Notes under the pieces: model-generated
Told to the model about the DNA's origin: nothing
Database searches by the model: none
Seen by the model: only the letters and a program-made list of their open reading frames with translations
From: Actinomadura mexicana
GTDB taxonomy: Bacteria; Actinomycetota; Actinomycetes; Streptosporangiales; Streptosporangiaceae
Assembly: GCF_900188105.1 (NCBI RefSeq)
Contig: NZ_FZNP01000003.1
Span: forward strand, 186,001 to 250,000
DNA: 64,000 bases
Direction: 5' to 3'
Shown: positions 24,793-32,001 of the stretch, in pieces
Numbering within the stretch: the first letter of the stretch is position 1
How the letters are laid out: each line of letters opens with the position of its first letter
Program-made: the position numbers and the translations under genes

Positions 24793-26591
24793 AGGGGACG
24801 CAGGCGCGAGGCGAACGGGCCGCCACGCAGGCGGGGCTCGTCGAGGTGGCGTTCGACCCGATCACCCGGATCGTCGGCAACCTCGGCATCTACACCAAGA
24901 TCGACTTCGCGAACGGGCAGGTGGCCGAGTGCCGGAGCACCTCGTCCATCTTCCGCGGCTACAGCGTTTTCATGAAGGGCAAGGACCCGCGCGACGCGCA
25001 CTTCATCACCAGCCGGATCTGCGGCATCTGCGGCGACAACCACGCGACCTGCTCGGTCTACGCCCAGAACATGGCCTACGGGATCAAGCCGCCGCCGCTC
25101 GCCGACTGGATCATCAACCTCGGCGAGGCCGCCGAGTACATGTTCGACCACACGCTGTTCCAGGACAACCTGGTCTTCGTCGACTTCTGCGAGCGGATGG
25201 TCGCCGAGACGAACCCGGGCCTGCTGGCGACGGCCAAGAACACCGACGCGCCGCGCGGCTCCGTCCACGGGTTCCGCACTATCGCCGACATCATGACGGC
25301 GTTCAACCCCTTCGAGGGCTCGGTCTACAAGGAGGCCCTCCAGCTCAGCCGCATCACCCGCGAGATGATCTGCCTGATGGAGGGGCGCCACGTCCACCCG
25401 TCGACGCTGTACCCGGGCGGTGTGGGGACGGTCGCGACGCCGCAGGTCTTCACCGACTACCTCGTCCGGCTGACCCGCTGCCTCGACTTCGTCAAGCGTG
25501 CCGTCGCGATGAACGACGACATCTTCGACTTCTTCCTGGAGGCGCTGCCCGGCTACGACCAGGTGGGCCGGCGGCGGACGCTGCTCGGCTGCTGGGGCGC
25601 CTTCCAGAACCCGGACGTCGTCGACTACGACTACCGGCACATGTCCGAGTGGGGGCGGGCCGCCTACGTCACCCCCGGCATCGTCGTGGACGGGCAGCTC
25701 GTCACGACGGACCTGGTCGAGATCAACCTCGGCATGCGGATCCTGCTCGGCAGCTCCTACTACGACGACTGGGTGAACGAGGAGACCTTCGTCAAGGAGG
25801 ACCCGCTCGGCAACCCGATCGACCAGCGGCACCCGTGGAACCAGACGACGCTGCCGAACCCGCAGAAGCGCGACCTCGACGGCGGCAAGTACAGCTGGGT
25901 GATGAGCCCCCGCTGGCGCCACCCCGGGACCGGCGACCACCTCGCGCTCGACACCGGCGGCGGGCCGCTCGCCCGGCTGTGGGCGACCGCGCTGGCCGGC
26001 GAGGTGGACACGCCGTACGTCCGCTCCACCGGGCACAGCGTCCAGATCGACCTGCCGAAGACCCCCGGCATGCCGGAGGTCAACCTGGAGTGGAGACCGC
26101 CGCAGTACGCCAACACGATCGAGCGCGACCGGGCCCGCGCGTACTTCATCGCCTACGCGGCGGGGATGGCGCTGCACTTCGCCGAGAAGGCCCTCGACGA
26201 GGTCCGCTCCGGACGGACGAAGGTGTTCACCGACTTCGACGTGCCGGACGAGGCGATCGGCTGCGGGTTCCACGAGGCGGTCCGCGGCGTGCTGTCGCAC
26301 CACCTCGTCATCCGCGACGGCAAGATCGCCAACTACCACCCGTACCCGCCGACGCCGTGGAACGCCAGCCCGCGCGACTCCTACGGCACGCCGGGCCCCT
26401 ACGAGGACGCCGTCCAGGGGCAGCCGATCTTCGAGGAGAACGGCCCGGACGACTTCAAGGGCATCGACATCATGCGGACCGTCCGCAGCTTCGACCCGTG
26501 CCTGCCGTGCGGCGTGCACATGTACGTCGGCAACGGCCGGACGATCGAGAAGCGGCACTCCCCGATGTTCGGCGCCCAGGAAGGCCACTGA
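24786..26591 (+). CDS. hhyL: group 1h [NiFe] hydrogenase large subunit
   Basis: Catalytic subunit, 601 residues, with the NiFe(CN)2CO site. Nickel ligands are in the L1 motif RICGICGDNH (Cys79, Cys82) and L2 motif DPCLPCGVH (Cys572, Cys575, then His578). After His578 remain 23 residues (MYVGNGRTIEKRHSP and on) that the maturation protease should remove. Length and motifs fit group 1h. It follows hhyS after 134 bases, most of it lacking a gene except a short coupled leader peptide. Stop overlaps the next ATG (TGATG). Confidence 0.97.
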   Translation: MKQGTQARGERAATQAGLVEVAFDPITRIVGNLGIYTKIDFANGQVAECRSTSSIFRGYSVFMKGKDPRDAHFITSRICGICGDNHATCSVYAQNMAYGIKPPPLADWIINLGEAAEYMFDHTLFQDNLVFVDFCERMVAETNPGLLATAKNTDAPRGSVHGFRTIADIMTAFNPFEGSVYKEALQLSRITREMICLMEGRHVHPSTLYPGGVGTVATPQVFTDYLVRLTRCLDFVKRAVAMNDDIFDFFLEALPGYDQVGRRRTLLGCWGAFQNPDVVDYDYRHMSEWGRAAYVTPGIVVDGQLVTTDLVEINLGMRILLGSSYYDDWVNEETFVKEDPLGNPIDQRHPWNQTTLPNPQKRDLDGGKYSWVMSPRWRHPGTGDHLALDTGGGPLARLWATALAGEVDTPYVRSTGHSVQIDLPKTPGMPEVNLEWRPPQYANTIERDRARAYFIAYAAGMALHFAEKALDEVRSGRTKVFTDFDVPDEAIGCGFHEAVRGVLSHHLVIRDGKIANYHPYPPTPWNASPRDSYGTPGPYEDAVQGQPIFEENGPDDFKGIDIMRTVRSFDPCLPCGVHMYVGNGRTIEKRHSPMFGAQEGH

Positions 26592-27076
26592 TGGGCTGGG
26601 ACGACGAGCGCGTCCGCGAGCACGTCCAGCGACTCGAAGGGCTGCTCGACGGGCTCGACCCCGGGGCGCACCAGGCCGTCCAGGCGCTGGTGGAGCTGTA
26701 CGGGGAGGCGCTCGACCGGATCGTGCGGCTCTGCGCGGACGCCTCGGCGCTGGCCGGCGACGAGCTGGTCTGCCACCTGCTGGCCATGCACGGCCTGCAC
26801 CCCGAGTCGCCGGAGGCGCGGGTCCGGCGGGCCCTCGCCGCGCTGGAGGGGTTCCTGGGCAAGCACCGCACGTCCGTTGAGCTGACCGGGGTCGACGGGG
26901 AGGCGGTGCGGCTGAAGGTCGCGACCGAGGGGCGCGCCGCCGCGCCCCGCCCGGTGCTGGACGCCGTGGAGCGGGCGGCCCTCGCCGCGGCGCCGGAACT
27001 GGAGCGGGTCGAGATCGAGGCGCCCGCGCCGGAGAAGGTGCTGATCACCCTGGACCAGGTGCGGAGCCGCGTATGA
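26591..27076 (+). CDS. hydrogenase-cluster protein, NifU-like
   Basis: A 161-residue soluble protein, helical in its N-terminal half (VREHVQRLEGLLDGLD, YGEALDRIVRLCADAS) with ALEGFLGKHRTSVELTGVDGEAVRLKV, which resembles the NifU C-terminal fold. The CxxC pair used by NifU scaffolds is missing, so any iron-sulfur role would need other ligands. I place it among the NifU-like genes described in actinobacterial hhy operons from position and shape only. ATG overlaps the hhyL stop; its own end overlaps the next gene by four bases. Confidence 0.65.
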   Translation: MGWDDERVREHVQRLEGLLDGLDPGAHQAVQALVELYGEALDRIVRLCADASALAGDELVCHLLAMHGLHPESPEARVRRALAALEGFLGKHRTSVELTGVDGEAVRLKVATEGRAAAPRPVLDAVERAALAAAPELERVEIEAPAPEKVLITLDQVRSRV

Positions 27077-27729
27077 CGCCGGGGCTCCGCACGCCGAGGC
27101 TGGCCGCGCTGGCCTCGGCTCCGCCGTGCCCGGCGCCGCCGCCGGGCGGGGCCGCCGAGCGGTGCGAGCTGTGCGCCGAGCCCGTGCACGACGCGCACCG
27201 GCACCTGCTCGACCTGGAGGAGGGCGAGCTGCTGTGCGCGTGCGGGGCGTGCGCCGTGCTGTTCGACGGCCAGGCGGCGGGCGGGCGGCACTACCGGCTC
27301 GTCCCGGACCGGCGGCGCGAGCTGACCGGCTTCCGCCTGGACGGCCCGCTGTGGGCGGGCCTGGAAATCCCGGTCGACCTGGCCTTCTTCTCCGTCTCCG
27401 GGACGGGCGAGGTCACCGCCCGCTATCCGAGCCCGGCGGGGGCGCTGCACGCGGCCGTCCACGCCGGGAGCTGGCGGCGCCTGGCCGAGGCCAACCCCGT
27501 CCTGGCGGAGCTGCGCCCGGACGTGGAGGCGCTCGTCGTGCACCGGGCGCGGGACGCGGCCGAGCACTGGATGCTCCCGGTCGACGACTGCTACCGCCTC
27601 ACCGCCCTGCTGCGCGAGCACTGGACGGGCTTCACCGGCGGCGACGCGGTCTGGCATCACATCGGCGCGTTCTTCACCGAGTTGAAGGCGGCCCGGGCGG
27701 CCGCCGGGGAGAAGAGGGGAACACGATGA
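27073..27729 (+). CDS. DUF5947-type hydrogenase-cluster protein with Cys pairs
   Basis: A 218-residue protein I recognise as the DUF5947 type typical of hhy operons. The N-terminal part holds CELCAEPVHDAHRHL and, about 25 residues on, CACGACAVLFDG; together these form a rubredoxin- or zinc-ribbon-like four-Cys site. The rest contains LEIPVDLAFFS and AEHWMLPVDDCYRLTALLREHW. A metal-binding electron carrier or assembly factor is possible; neither is shown. ATG overlaps the previous stop (ATGA). Confidence 0.75.
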   Translation: MTPGLRTPRLAALASAPPCPAPPPGGAAERCELCAEPVHDAHRHLLDLEEGELLCACGACAVLFDGQAAGGRHYRLVPDRRRELTGFRLDGPLWAGLEIPVDLAFFSVSGTGEVTARYPSPAGALHAAVHAGSWRRLAEANPVLAELRPDVEALVVHRARDAAEHWMLPVDDCYRLTALLREHWTGFTGGDAVWHHIGAFFTELKAARAAAGEKRGTR

Positions 27730-27929
27730 TCAGAGTGGGGAAGCCCGACGTCACTCCCGACAAGCCCGCGCACACGAAGGGCGTCCACGAGGGCAACCAG
27801 ACGGGCAACTACGACAAGCAGGTCGGGCACCTGCCCGACGGCACGTCCACCGCGGCCCGCTCGACGGGGATCAACCCGGAGACCCACGGCCCGATCCTCG
27901 ACTCGATGCCGAATCTGTCACCAGCATGA
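27726..27929 (+). CDS. small conserved hydrogenase-cluster protein
   Basis: A 67-residue polar protein without cysteine or membrane segment (RVGKPDVTPDKPAHTKGVHEG, GHLPDGTSTAARSTGINPE, MPNLSPA). It is Pro-, Gly-, and Thr-rich, likely little structured. A GAGAAGAGGGGAACACG stretch gives a good ribosome site. The C-terminal PNLSPA reads like a complete protein end, and I recall similar small proteins at this position in other actinobacterial hydrogenase operons. Its stop codon overlaps the ATG of the first 54-bp repeat. Confidence 0.65.
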   Translation: MIRVGKPDVTPDKPAHTKGVHEGNQTGNYDKQVGHLPDGTSTAARSTGINPETHGPILDSMPNLSPA

Positions 27930-28093
27930 GCGCAGCGAACCGGGGGGTGTGGGGGGTCGTCCCCCCACAAAAACAGGGCATGAGCGCAGCGAACCGGGGG
28001 GCGTGGCGGGTCGTCCCCCCACAGGGGCAGGGCATGAGCGCAGCGGTCCGGGGGGCGTGGCGGGTCTTTCCCGCGCGGGGAGACGGAGCATGA
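27926..28093 (+). repeat. three-unit 54-bp tandem repeat, possible 55-codon mini-gene
   Basis: Units start at ATG 27926, 27980 and 28034 with period 54 (the last is 56). Read in frame they give MSAANRGVWGVVPPQKQG, MSAANRGAWRVVPPQGQG, MSAAVRGAWRVFPARGDGA then stop, with the start overlapping the previous stop and the stop overlapping the next start. Each unit can fold into a hairpin: GTGGGGGG-TCGT-CCCCCCAC (27949-27968) in unit 1, GCGGG-TCTTT-CCCGC in unit 3, where stem bases change in pairs. Structure rather than peptide may be what is kept; similar GAGCGCAGCGAACCGGGGG repeats are, to my memory, scattered in actinobacterial genomes. Confidence 0.7.
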
Positions 28094-28764
28094 TGAACGG
28101 GACACCGGAGCTCGGGCTCGACCTGCTCGGCATCGAGCCGGAGAGGTTCGCGGCGACGCCGACGCTGAGCCTGCGGATCGGGTTGCGGCGGCTGGACGGC
28201 GGGCCCGTCCAGTGCGTCCTGCTCACCACGACGGTGACGATCGCGGCGGCGCGCCGCGGCTACGACGACGCCGAGCGCGACCGGCTCGCCGGGGTGTTCG
28301 GCCCGCCGGAGATGTGGGACCGGTCGCTGCGCGGCCTGACCTGGGCGCGCGTCGGCGCCACCGTGCCGACGTTCCAGGGCGGGACGGAGGCGGCGCTGTC
28401 CCTGCCGTGCGGGCACGACATGCAGGTCGCGGCCGACCGGTACCTGCACGCGCTCGGCGGCGGCGACGTCCCGCTCGACCTGGCCTTCAACGGCACGGTC
28501 TTCTACCCCGGCGAGGACGGCGCGCTGCGCACCGGGCAGATCCCGTGGCATCACGAGGCCACCGGCGACCTGCCGCTCCAGGTGTGGCGTGACCTGATGG
28601 GCCGCTACTACGGCACGGCCCGCTGGCTGCGGCTGGACGACGACTGCTTCGGCCGCCTGTCGGCCTACCGGGCCCGCCGCGCGCACTCCTCGTTCGACGA
28701 CACGGTCGACGAACTGCTGCGCCACGCCGAGAAGCGGCGGGAGGAGGAAGAGTGGACCGCTTGA
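28090..28764 (+). CDS. DUF6084-type hydrogenase-cluster protein
   Basis: A 224-residue soluble protein, no cysteine pairs or membrane segment, which I recognise as the DUF6084 type. Beta-rich N-terminus (TLSLRIGLRRLDGGPVQCVLL), GPPEMWDRSLRGLTWARVGATVPTFQG, DVPLDLAFNGTVFY and a C-terminal helix ending in an acidic stretch EKRREEEEW. Its ATG sits in the overlap ATGATG after the 54-bp repeats. The 3' end overlaps the next gene by 13 bases. Found, as I recall, only with group 1h hydrogenases, so a role in their assembly or electron acceptor coupling is an inference. Confidence 0.72.
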   Translation: MMNGTPELGLDLLGIEPERFAATPTLSLRIGLRRLDGGPVQCVLLTTTVTIAAARRGYDDAERDRLAGVFGPPEMWDRSLRGLTWARVGATVPTFQGGTEAALSLPCGHDMQVAADRYLHALGGGDVPLDLAFNGTVFYPGEDGALRTGQIPWHHEATGDLPLQVWRDLMGRYYGTARWLRLDDDCFGRLSAYRARRAHSSFDDTVDELLRHAEKRREEEEWTA

Positions 28765-29744
28765 GGGCGATCGCGGACACCGTCCTCTACGAGGGGTACC
28801 TCCTCTGGCCGTACCGCCGGTCCGCCCTGAAGAACCGGCGGCGCTGGACGATCGGGGGCGTCTATCCGCGCGGCTACGCCGAACGGAACGGCGACCGCTG
28901 GACGGTCCACGCCGAGTTCCTCCTTGAGGCCGGCCCCGGCGCCGGCGTCGAGGTCACGCTGCGGTTCCTGCACGCGGTGCACCGCCAGGTGATGCACGGC
29001 GACGTTCCCGTGGACGAGATCCGCGTCGGGGACGAGACCTGCACCAGCTGGCAGGAGGCCCGCGAACGCGAGCTCACCAGCGGCCCGATCGCGGTCGCTC
29101 GCCTCGTGCGCGCTCCCGTCCGCGTCCCCGTCGAGGTGGTCGCGGGCACCGAAGAGGAGCCCGTGGACGGCAAGGCGTCGTGCAGCGGCGGCGGCGTGCG
29201 GTTCGTCCGGTCGTGGGAGCACGTGGCAGGGCGGGTCGAGGTCTCGGCCGTGCCCGCCGGGGACGGCGTGGTGCGGCTGCGCGTCGAGGTCGTCAACACC
29301 GGCACCGCCGAGGAGCGCGAGGACGCCGTCCGCGCCGGGATGCTGTGCGCGCATGTCGTGGCGCACACGGGCGGCGGCGCGTTCGTCTCGCTCACGGATC
29401 CGCCGGAGCGGCTCGCCGAGGCGGCGGCCGAGTGCGGCAAGGAGGGGCTCTGGCCGGTCCTGGCGGGGGAGCCGGGCAGCCGCGACACCGTCCTCGCGGC
29501 GCCGATCGTCCTCTACGACTGGCCGCAGGTGGCGCCGGAGAGTCCGGGCGACCTGTTCGACGGGACGGAGATCGACCAGCTGCTGATCCTCAGCGTGCTC
29601 AGCCTCACCGAGGACGAGCGGCGGGAGATGGCGGCGACCGACCCGAAGGCGCGGCAGATCCTGGAGCGGTGCGGCGCCCTGTCGTCCGGTGAGCTCCTCG
29701 CGCTGCACGGCACGCTGCGGGATCCGCGGAGGGACGTCTGGTGA
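28752..29744 (+). CDS. large unknown hydrogenase-cluster protein
   Basis: A 330-residue soluble protein I do not recognise beyond its place in the operon. N-terminal YEGYLLWPYRRSALKNRRRW is a strongly basic aromatic segment; then GGVYPRGYAER, a beta-rich middle (VTLRFLHAVHRQVM; VEVVNTGTAEERED) like an immunoglobulin-type or cupin-type sandwich, AHVVAHTGGGAFVSLTDPPE, and a helical C-terminus (ILSVLSLTEDERREMAATDPKARQILERC). GTG start behind GAGGAGGAAGA. It lies between DUF6084 and the protease, overlapping both. Confidence 0.65.
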   Translation: MDRLRAIADTVLYEGYLLWPYRRSALKNRRRWTIGGVYPRGYAERNGDRWTVHAEFLLEAGPGAGVEVTLRFLHAVHRQVMHGDVPVDEIRVGDETCTSWQEARERELTSGPIAVARLVRAPVRVPVEVVAGTEEEPVDGKASCSGGGVRFVRSWEHVAGRVEVSAVPAGDGVVRLRVEVVNTGTAEEREDAVRAGMLCAHVVAHTGGGAFVSLTDPPERLAEAAAECGKEGLWPVLAGEPGSRDTVLAAPIVLYDWPQVAPESPGDLFDGTEIDQLLILSVLSLTEDERREMAATDPKARQILERCGALSSGELLALHGTLRDPRRDVW

Positions 29745-29785
29745 GCGGGGACGATGTGAGCGGGGACGATGTGAGCGGGGACGAC
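29741..29785 (+). repeat. 15-bp tandem repeat with multiple GTG starts
   Basis: GTGAGCGGGGACGAT repeated three times (last unit ends GAC), followed by a fourth GTGAGCG at 29786. In frame it encodes SGDDV repeats; any of four GTG codons could start the protease. GGAGGG at 29729-29734 favours the first. Confidence 0.85.
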
Positions 29786-30547
29786 GTGAGCGCGGGCGGG
29801 CGGGAGCCGGGTCCGGGGAGCCGGGTCCGGCTGCGCCCCCGCGGGGGAGCGGACATCTTCGACCTGGCGCTCGTCGGGCGCACCGCCGTCGTCGAGCGCG
29901 TCGAGGAGGACATGGAGGGCGGGGTGCACCTGGTCGTCGCGCTGGACGACGACCCGGGCCGCGACCTCGGCCCCTACAACCAGCTCGGGCACCGCTTCTT
30001 CGTCCGGCCGGACGAGGTCGAGCCGCTGCCCGGGGCGGCGCCGTCCCGCAAGGTGCTCGTCGCGGGGATCGGGAACGTCTTCCACGGCGACGACGGGTTC
30101 GGGGTGGAGGTCGTCCGGCGGCTGGCGACCCGGGCTCGGCCGCCCGGCGTGGACGTGGTCGACTTCGGCATCCGCGGCATCGACCTCATGTACGCGCTCG
30201 GCGACGGCTACGAGGCCGCGGTCCTGGTCGACGCGGCCGAGCGCGGCCACGCGCCCGGCACCGTGTCGCTGGTCGAGCCCGGCCCGGACGACTTCGGCGG
30301 CGTCGCCGTCGATGCGCACGGCCTGGACCCGGCGCAGGTGCTGCGGCTGGCCCGGGACAACGGCCCGGTCCCGGCGCGCATCCTGCTCGTCGCGTGCGAG
30401 CCGTCGGCGCGGACCACGGACGCCACCTGGGAGATGAGGCTCAGCGCGCCGGTCGGCGCGGCGGTCGAGGAGGCCGCCGGGATGGTCGAGCGGCTGCTGG
30501 CGGAGGAATTCACGCAGGAACTCGCGCAGGAGGGAGCGGGGGGATGA
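29741..30547 (+). CDS. hydrogenase maturation protease with N-terminal extension
   Basis: Endopeptidase of the HupD/HycI family (268 residues) predicted to clip the C-terminal tail of the large subunit after nickel insertion. The catalytic domain covers about residues 105-255: VLVAGIGNVFHGDDGFGVEVVRRL with the metal-binding Glu/Asp, VDFGIRGIDLMYAL, VLVDAAERG and AHGLDPAQVLRLA. The first 100 residues form an additional beta-rich domain (GSRVRLRPRGGADIFDLALVGRTAVV). The start is surrounded by a 15-bp tandem repeat offering four in-frame GTG codons (29741, 29756, 29771, 29786). Confidence 0.88.
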   Translation: MSGDDVSGDDVSGDDVSAGGREPGPGSRVRLRPRGGADIFDLALVGRTAVVERVEEDMEGGVHLVVALDDDPGRDLGPYNQLGHRFFVRPDEVEPLPGAAPSRKVLVAGIGNVFHGDDGFGVEVVRRLATRARPPGVDVVDFGIRGIDLMYALGDGYEAAVLVDAAERGHAPGTVSLVEPGPDDFGGVAVDAHGLDPAQVLRLARDNGPVPARILLVACEPSARTTDATWEMRLSAPVGAAVEEAAGMVERLLAEEFTQELAQEGAGG

Positions 30548-30675
30548 GGAAAGGGATCTGCATCGGCTCGGGCGTCGTCCGGCTGATGCTCGGACTGGTC
30601 GCGGTCGCCGCGATCGTGGTGCTCGTCAAGGAGGTGCCGGCGCTGCGCCGGTACGTCAAAGCCGAGTCGATGTGA
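30544..30675 (+). CDS. 43-residue membrane peptide, DUF6893-like
   Basis: Very short protein with one membrane helix (VRLMLGLVAVAAIVVLVKEVP) and a basic end (RRYVK). It resembles the DUF6893 small proteins reported near actinobacterial hydrogenases. ATG overlaps the stop of the protease gene (ATGA) and its end overlaps the next GTG, so it is clearly part of the translationally coupled operon. It could tether or stabilise a complex at the membrane; function unknown. Confidence 0.68.
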   Translation: MRKGICIGSGVVRLMLGLVAVAAIVVLVKEVPALRRYVKAESM

Positions 30676-31205
30676 TCGGGGACGCGGAGCGGACGCTCAT
30701 GACGACGATCGAGCGGCGGCTCGTCGGCCACCTGAGGGACGCGCACGCGCTCCAGGAGCACGCCGAGGCCGCGCTGAGCGAGATGCTGGCCGCGGCGGCC
30801 GACGAGCCGGAGCTGCGCCGGCCGTTCGGCCACTACGCCGAGCGGTCGCGGGCGTACACGAGGGCGATCGAGGCGCGGCTGCACGCGCGCGGATCGTCCC
30901 CGGGCATCGCGCGCGACGCCGGGACGCTGCTCGCGCCCGTGCTGGAGGGCGGTATCGGCGACGGCCACCGCGACCCCGTCAGGCACATGCGGGACGCCTA
31001 CGTCGCCGTCCACCTGCAGATCGCGGCGGGCGAGACGCTGCGGCGGGTCGCCGACCGCGCCGGGGACGGTGAGACGGCGGCGGTCGCGGCGGCGATGTGC
31101 GAGGACGCGCACGCGATGTCGCACGAGCTGTCGGACCGCTGGGACCTCGCCGTGGACATGTCGCTGGGCGCCCGGCACGCCCCGCCCGCGGGGGACGGCC
31201 GGTGA
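30672..31205 (+). CDS. ferritin-like helical-bundle protein
   Basis: A 177-residue four-helix protein resembling the DUF892/YciE type of ferritin-like fold: LVGHLRDAHALQEHAEAALSEML, LRRPFGHYAERSRAYTRAIEARL, DPVRHMRDAYVAVHLQIAAGE and AAVAAAMCEDAHAMSHELSDRWD. Glu and His residues in these helices could bind metal, but a di-iron ExxH set is not clearly complete. GTG 30672 overlaps the preceding stop. Ends overlapping the SIS gene. Iron supply or protein storage for hydrogenase assembly is a possibility, not shown. Confidence 0.6.
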   Translation: MIGDAERTLMTTIERRLVGHLRDAHALQEHAEAALSEMLAAAADEPELRRPFGHYAERSRAYTRAIEARLHARGSSPGIARDAGTLLAPVLEGGIGDGHRDPVRHMRDAYVAVHLQIAAGETLRRVADRAGDGETAAVAAAMCEDAHAMSHELSDRWDLAVDMSLGARHAPPAGDGR

Positions 31206-31798
31206 CCGCCGCCGTGGCGGAGGTGTTCCGCCGCCGCGCGGAGCCGGGCGCCGCGCTCGCCGAGGAGGCCGGCGCCATCGCCGCGGCCTGCCACGCGATG
31301 GCGGTCCGGTTCCACCGCGGGGGGCGCCTGCTCACCTTCGGGACCGGCGCCGCCGCGACCGACGCGCAGCACGTCGCGGTCGAGTTCGTGCACCCGGTGA
31401 TCGTCGGCAAGCGGGCGCTGCCCGCGCTGTCGCTCACCGGCGACGTCGCGACGCTCACCGGCGTCGGCGCCGGCGCGGGGTTCGACGACGTGTTCGCCCA
31501 CCAGGTCCGCTGCTTCGGCGGCCCGGACGACATCGCGTTCGGGGTCTCGCCGGACGGCCGCTGCAACAGCGTCCTGCGCGCCATGGAGTGCGCCCGGGAC
31601 CGCGGCATGCTGACGGTCGCGCTGGCGGGCGGGGACGGGGGAGCGCTCCCCGGGGCGGTCGACCACCTGGTCACCGTGCCGTCCGGCGACCCGCGCGTCG
31701 TGAAGGAGGTGCACGTCACCGCCTACCACGTGCTGTGGGAGCTGGTGCACGTGTTCCTGGAGCAGCCGGGCGTGCTCGGCCAGGAGGTGACCGCGTGA
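31202..31798 (+). CDS. SIS-domain protein A of hydrogenase operon
   Basis: A 198-residue sugar isomerase-fold protein related to phosphoheptose isomerase (GmhA). It keeps the catalytic-like acid and histidine of GmhA: DAQHVAVEF (residues about 54-62) and KEVHVTAYH (about 168-176). The two phosphate-binding loops are changed: GTGAAATD replaces GNGGSAAD, and GVSPDGRCNS replaces STSGNS. It therefore may not bind phosphosugar by itself. GTG start overlapping the previous stop. The second SIS gene (31998) shows the opposite pattern. Confidence 0.82.
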   Translation: MTAAVAEVFRRRAEPGAALAEEAGAIAAACHAMAVRFHRGGRLLTFGTGAAATDAQHVAVEFVHPVIVGKRALPALSLTGDVATLTGVGAGAGFDDVFAHQVRCFGGPDDIAFGVSPDGRCNSVLRAMECARDRGMLTVALAGGDGGALPGAVDHLVTVPSGDPRVVKEVHVTAYHVLWELVHVFLEQPGVLGQEVTA

Positions 31799-32001
31799 CC
31801 GGGTGCACGGGCGACCACTGCGTGACCTGCGCGGACGAGGCCGTCCCGGTCGTCGTCGCGCGGCTCCTCGGCGACGGCCTCGCGGTCGTCGACGTCGGCG
31901 GCGGGCGGCTCGAACGGGTCAGCGTGGCGCTGGTGGACGCCGACGTCGGCGACACCGTGCTCGTCCACGCCAAGGAGGCGATCGGGGTCGTGACGACGTG
32001 A
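31795..32001 (+). CDS. HypC-like small protein with Cys-rich N-terminus
   Basis: A 68-residue beta-barrel protein of HypC/HupF size and fold (VVVARLLGDGLAVVDVGGGRLERVSVALVDADVGDTVLVHAKEAIGVV). The normal Met-Cys start of HypC, whose Cys2 binds iron, is replaced by TGCTGDHCVTCADEA, three cysteines in 8 residues. It lies between two SIS-domain genes with GTGA overlaps on both sides. A true hypC follows at 32645, so this second form likely has a specialised role in cofactor or sugar-linked maturation. Confidence 0.78.
   Translation: MTGCTGDHCVTCADEAVPVVVARLLGDGLAVVDVGGGRLERVSVALVDADVGDTVLVHAKEAIGVVTT

Noticed and set aside
27809..28105. Antisense repeat peptide with PPRPPVRCAHAL units
   Set aside because: It is the complementary reading of the 54-bp repeat, runs into the small conserved gene, and has no ribosome site.
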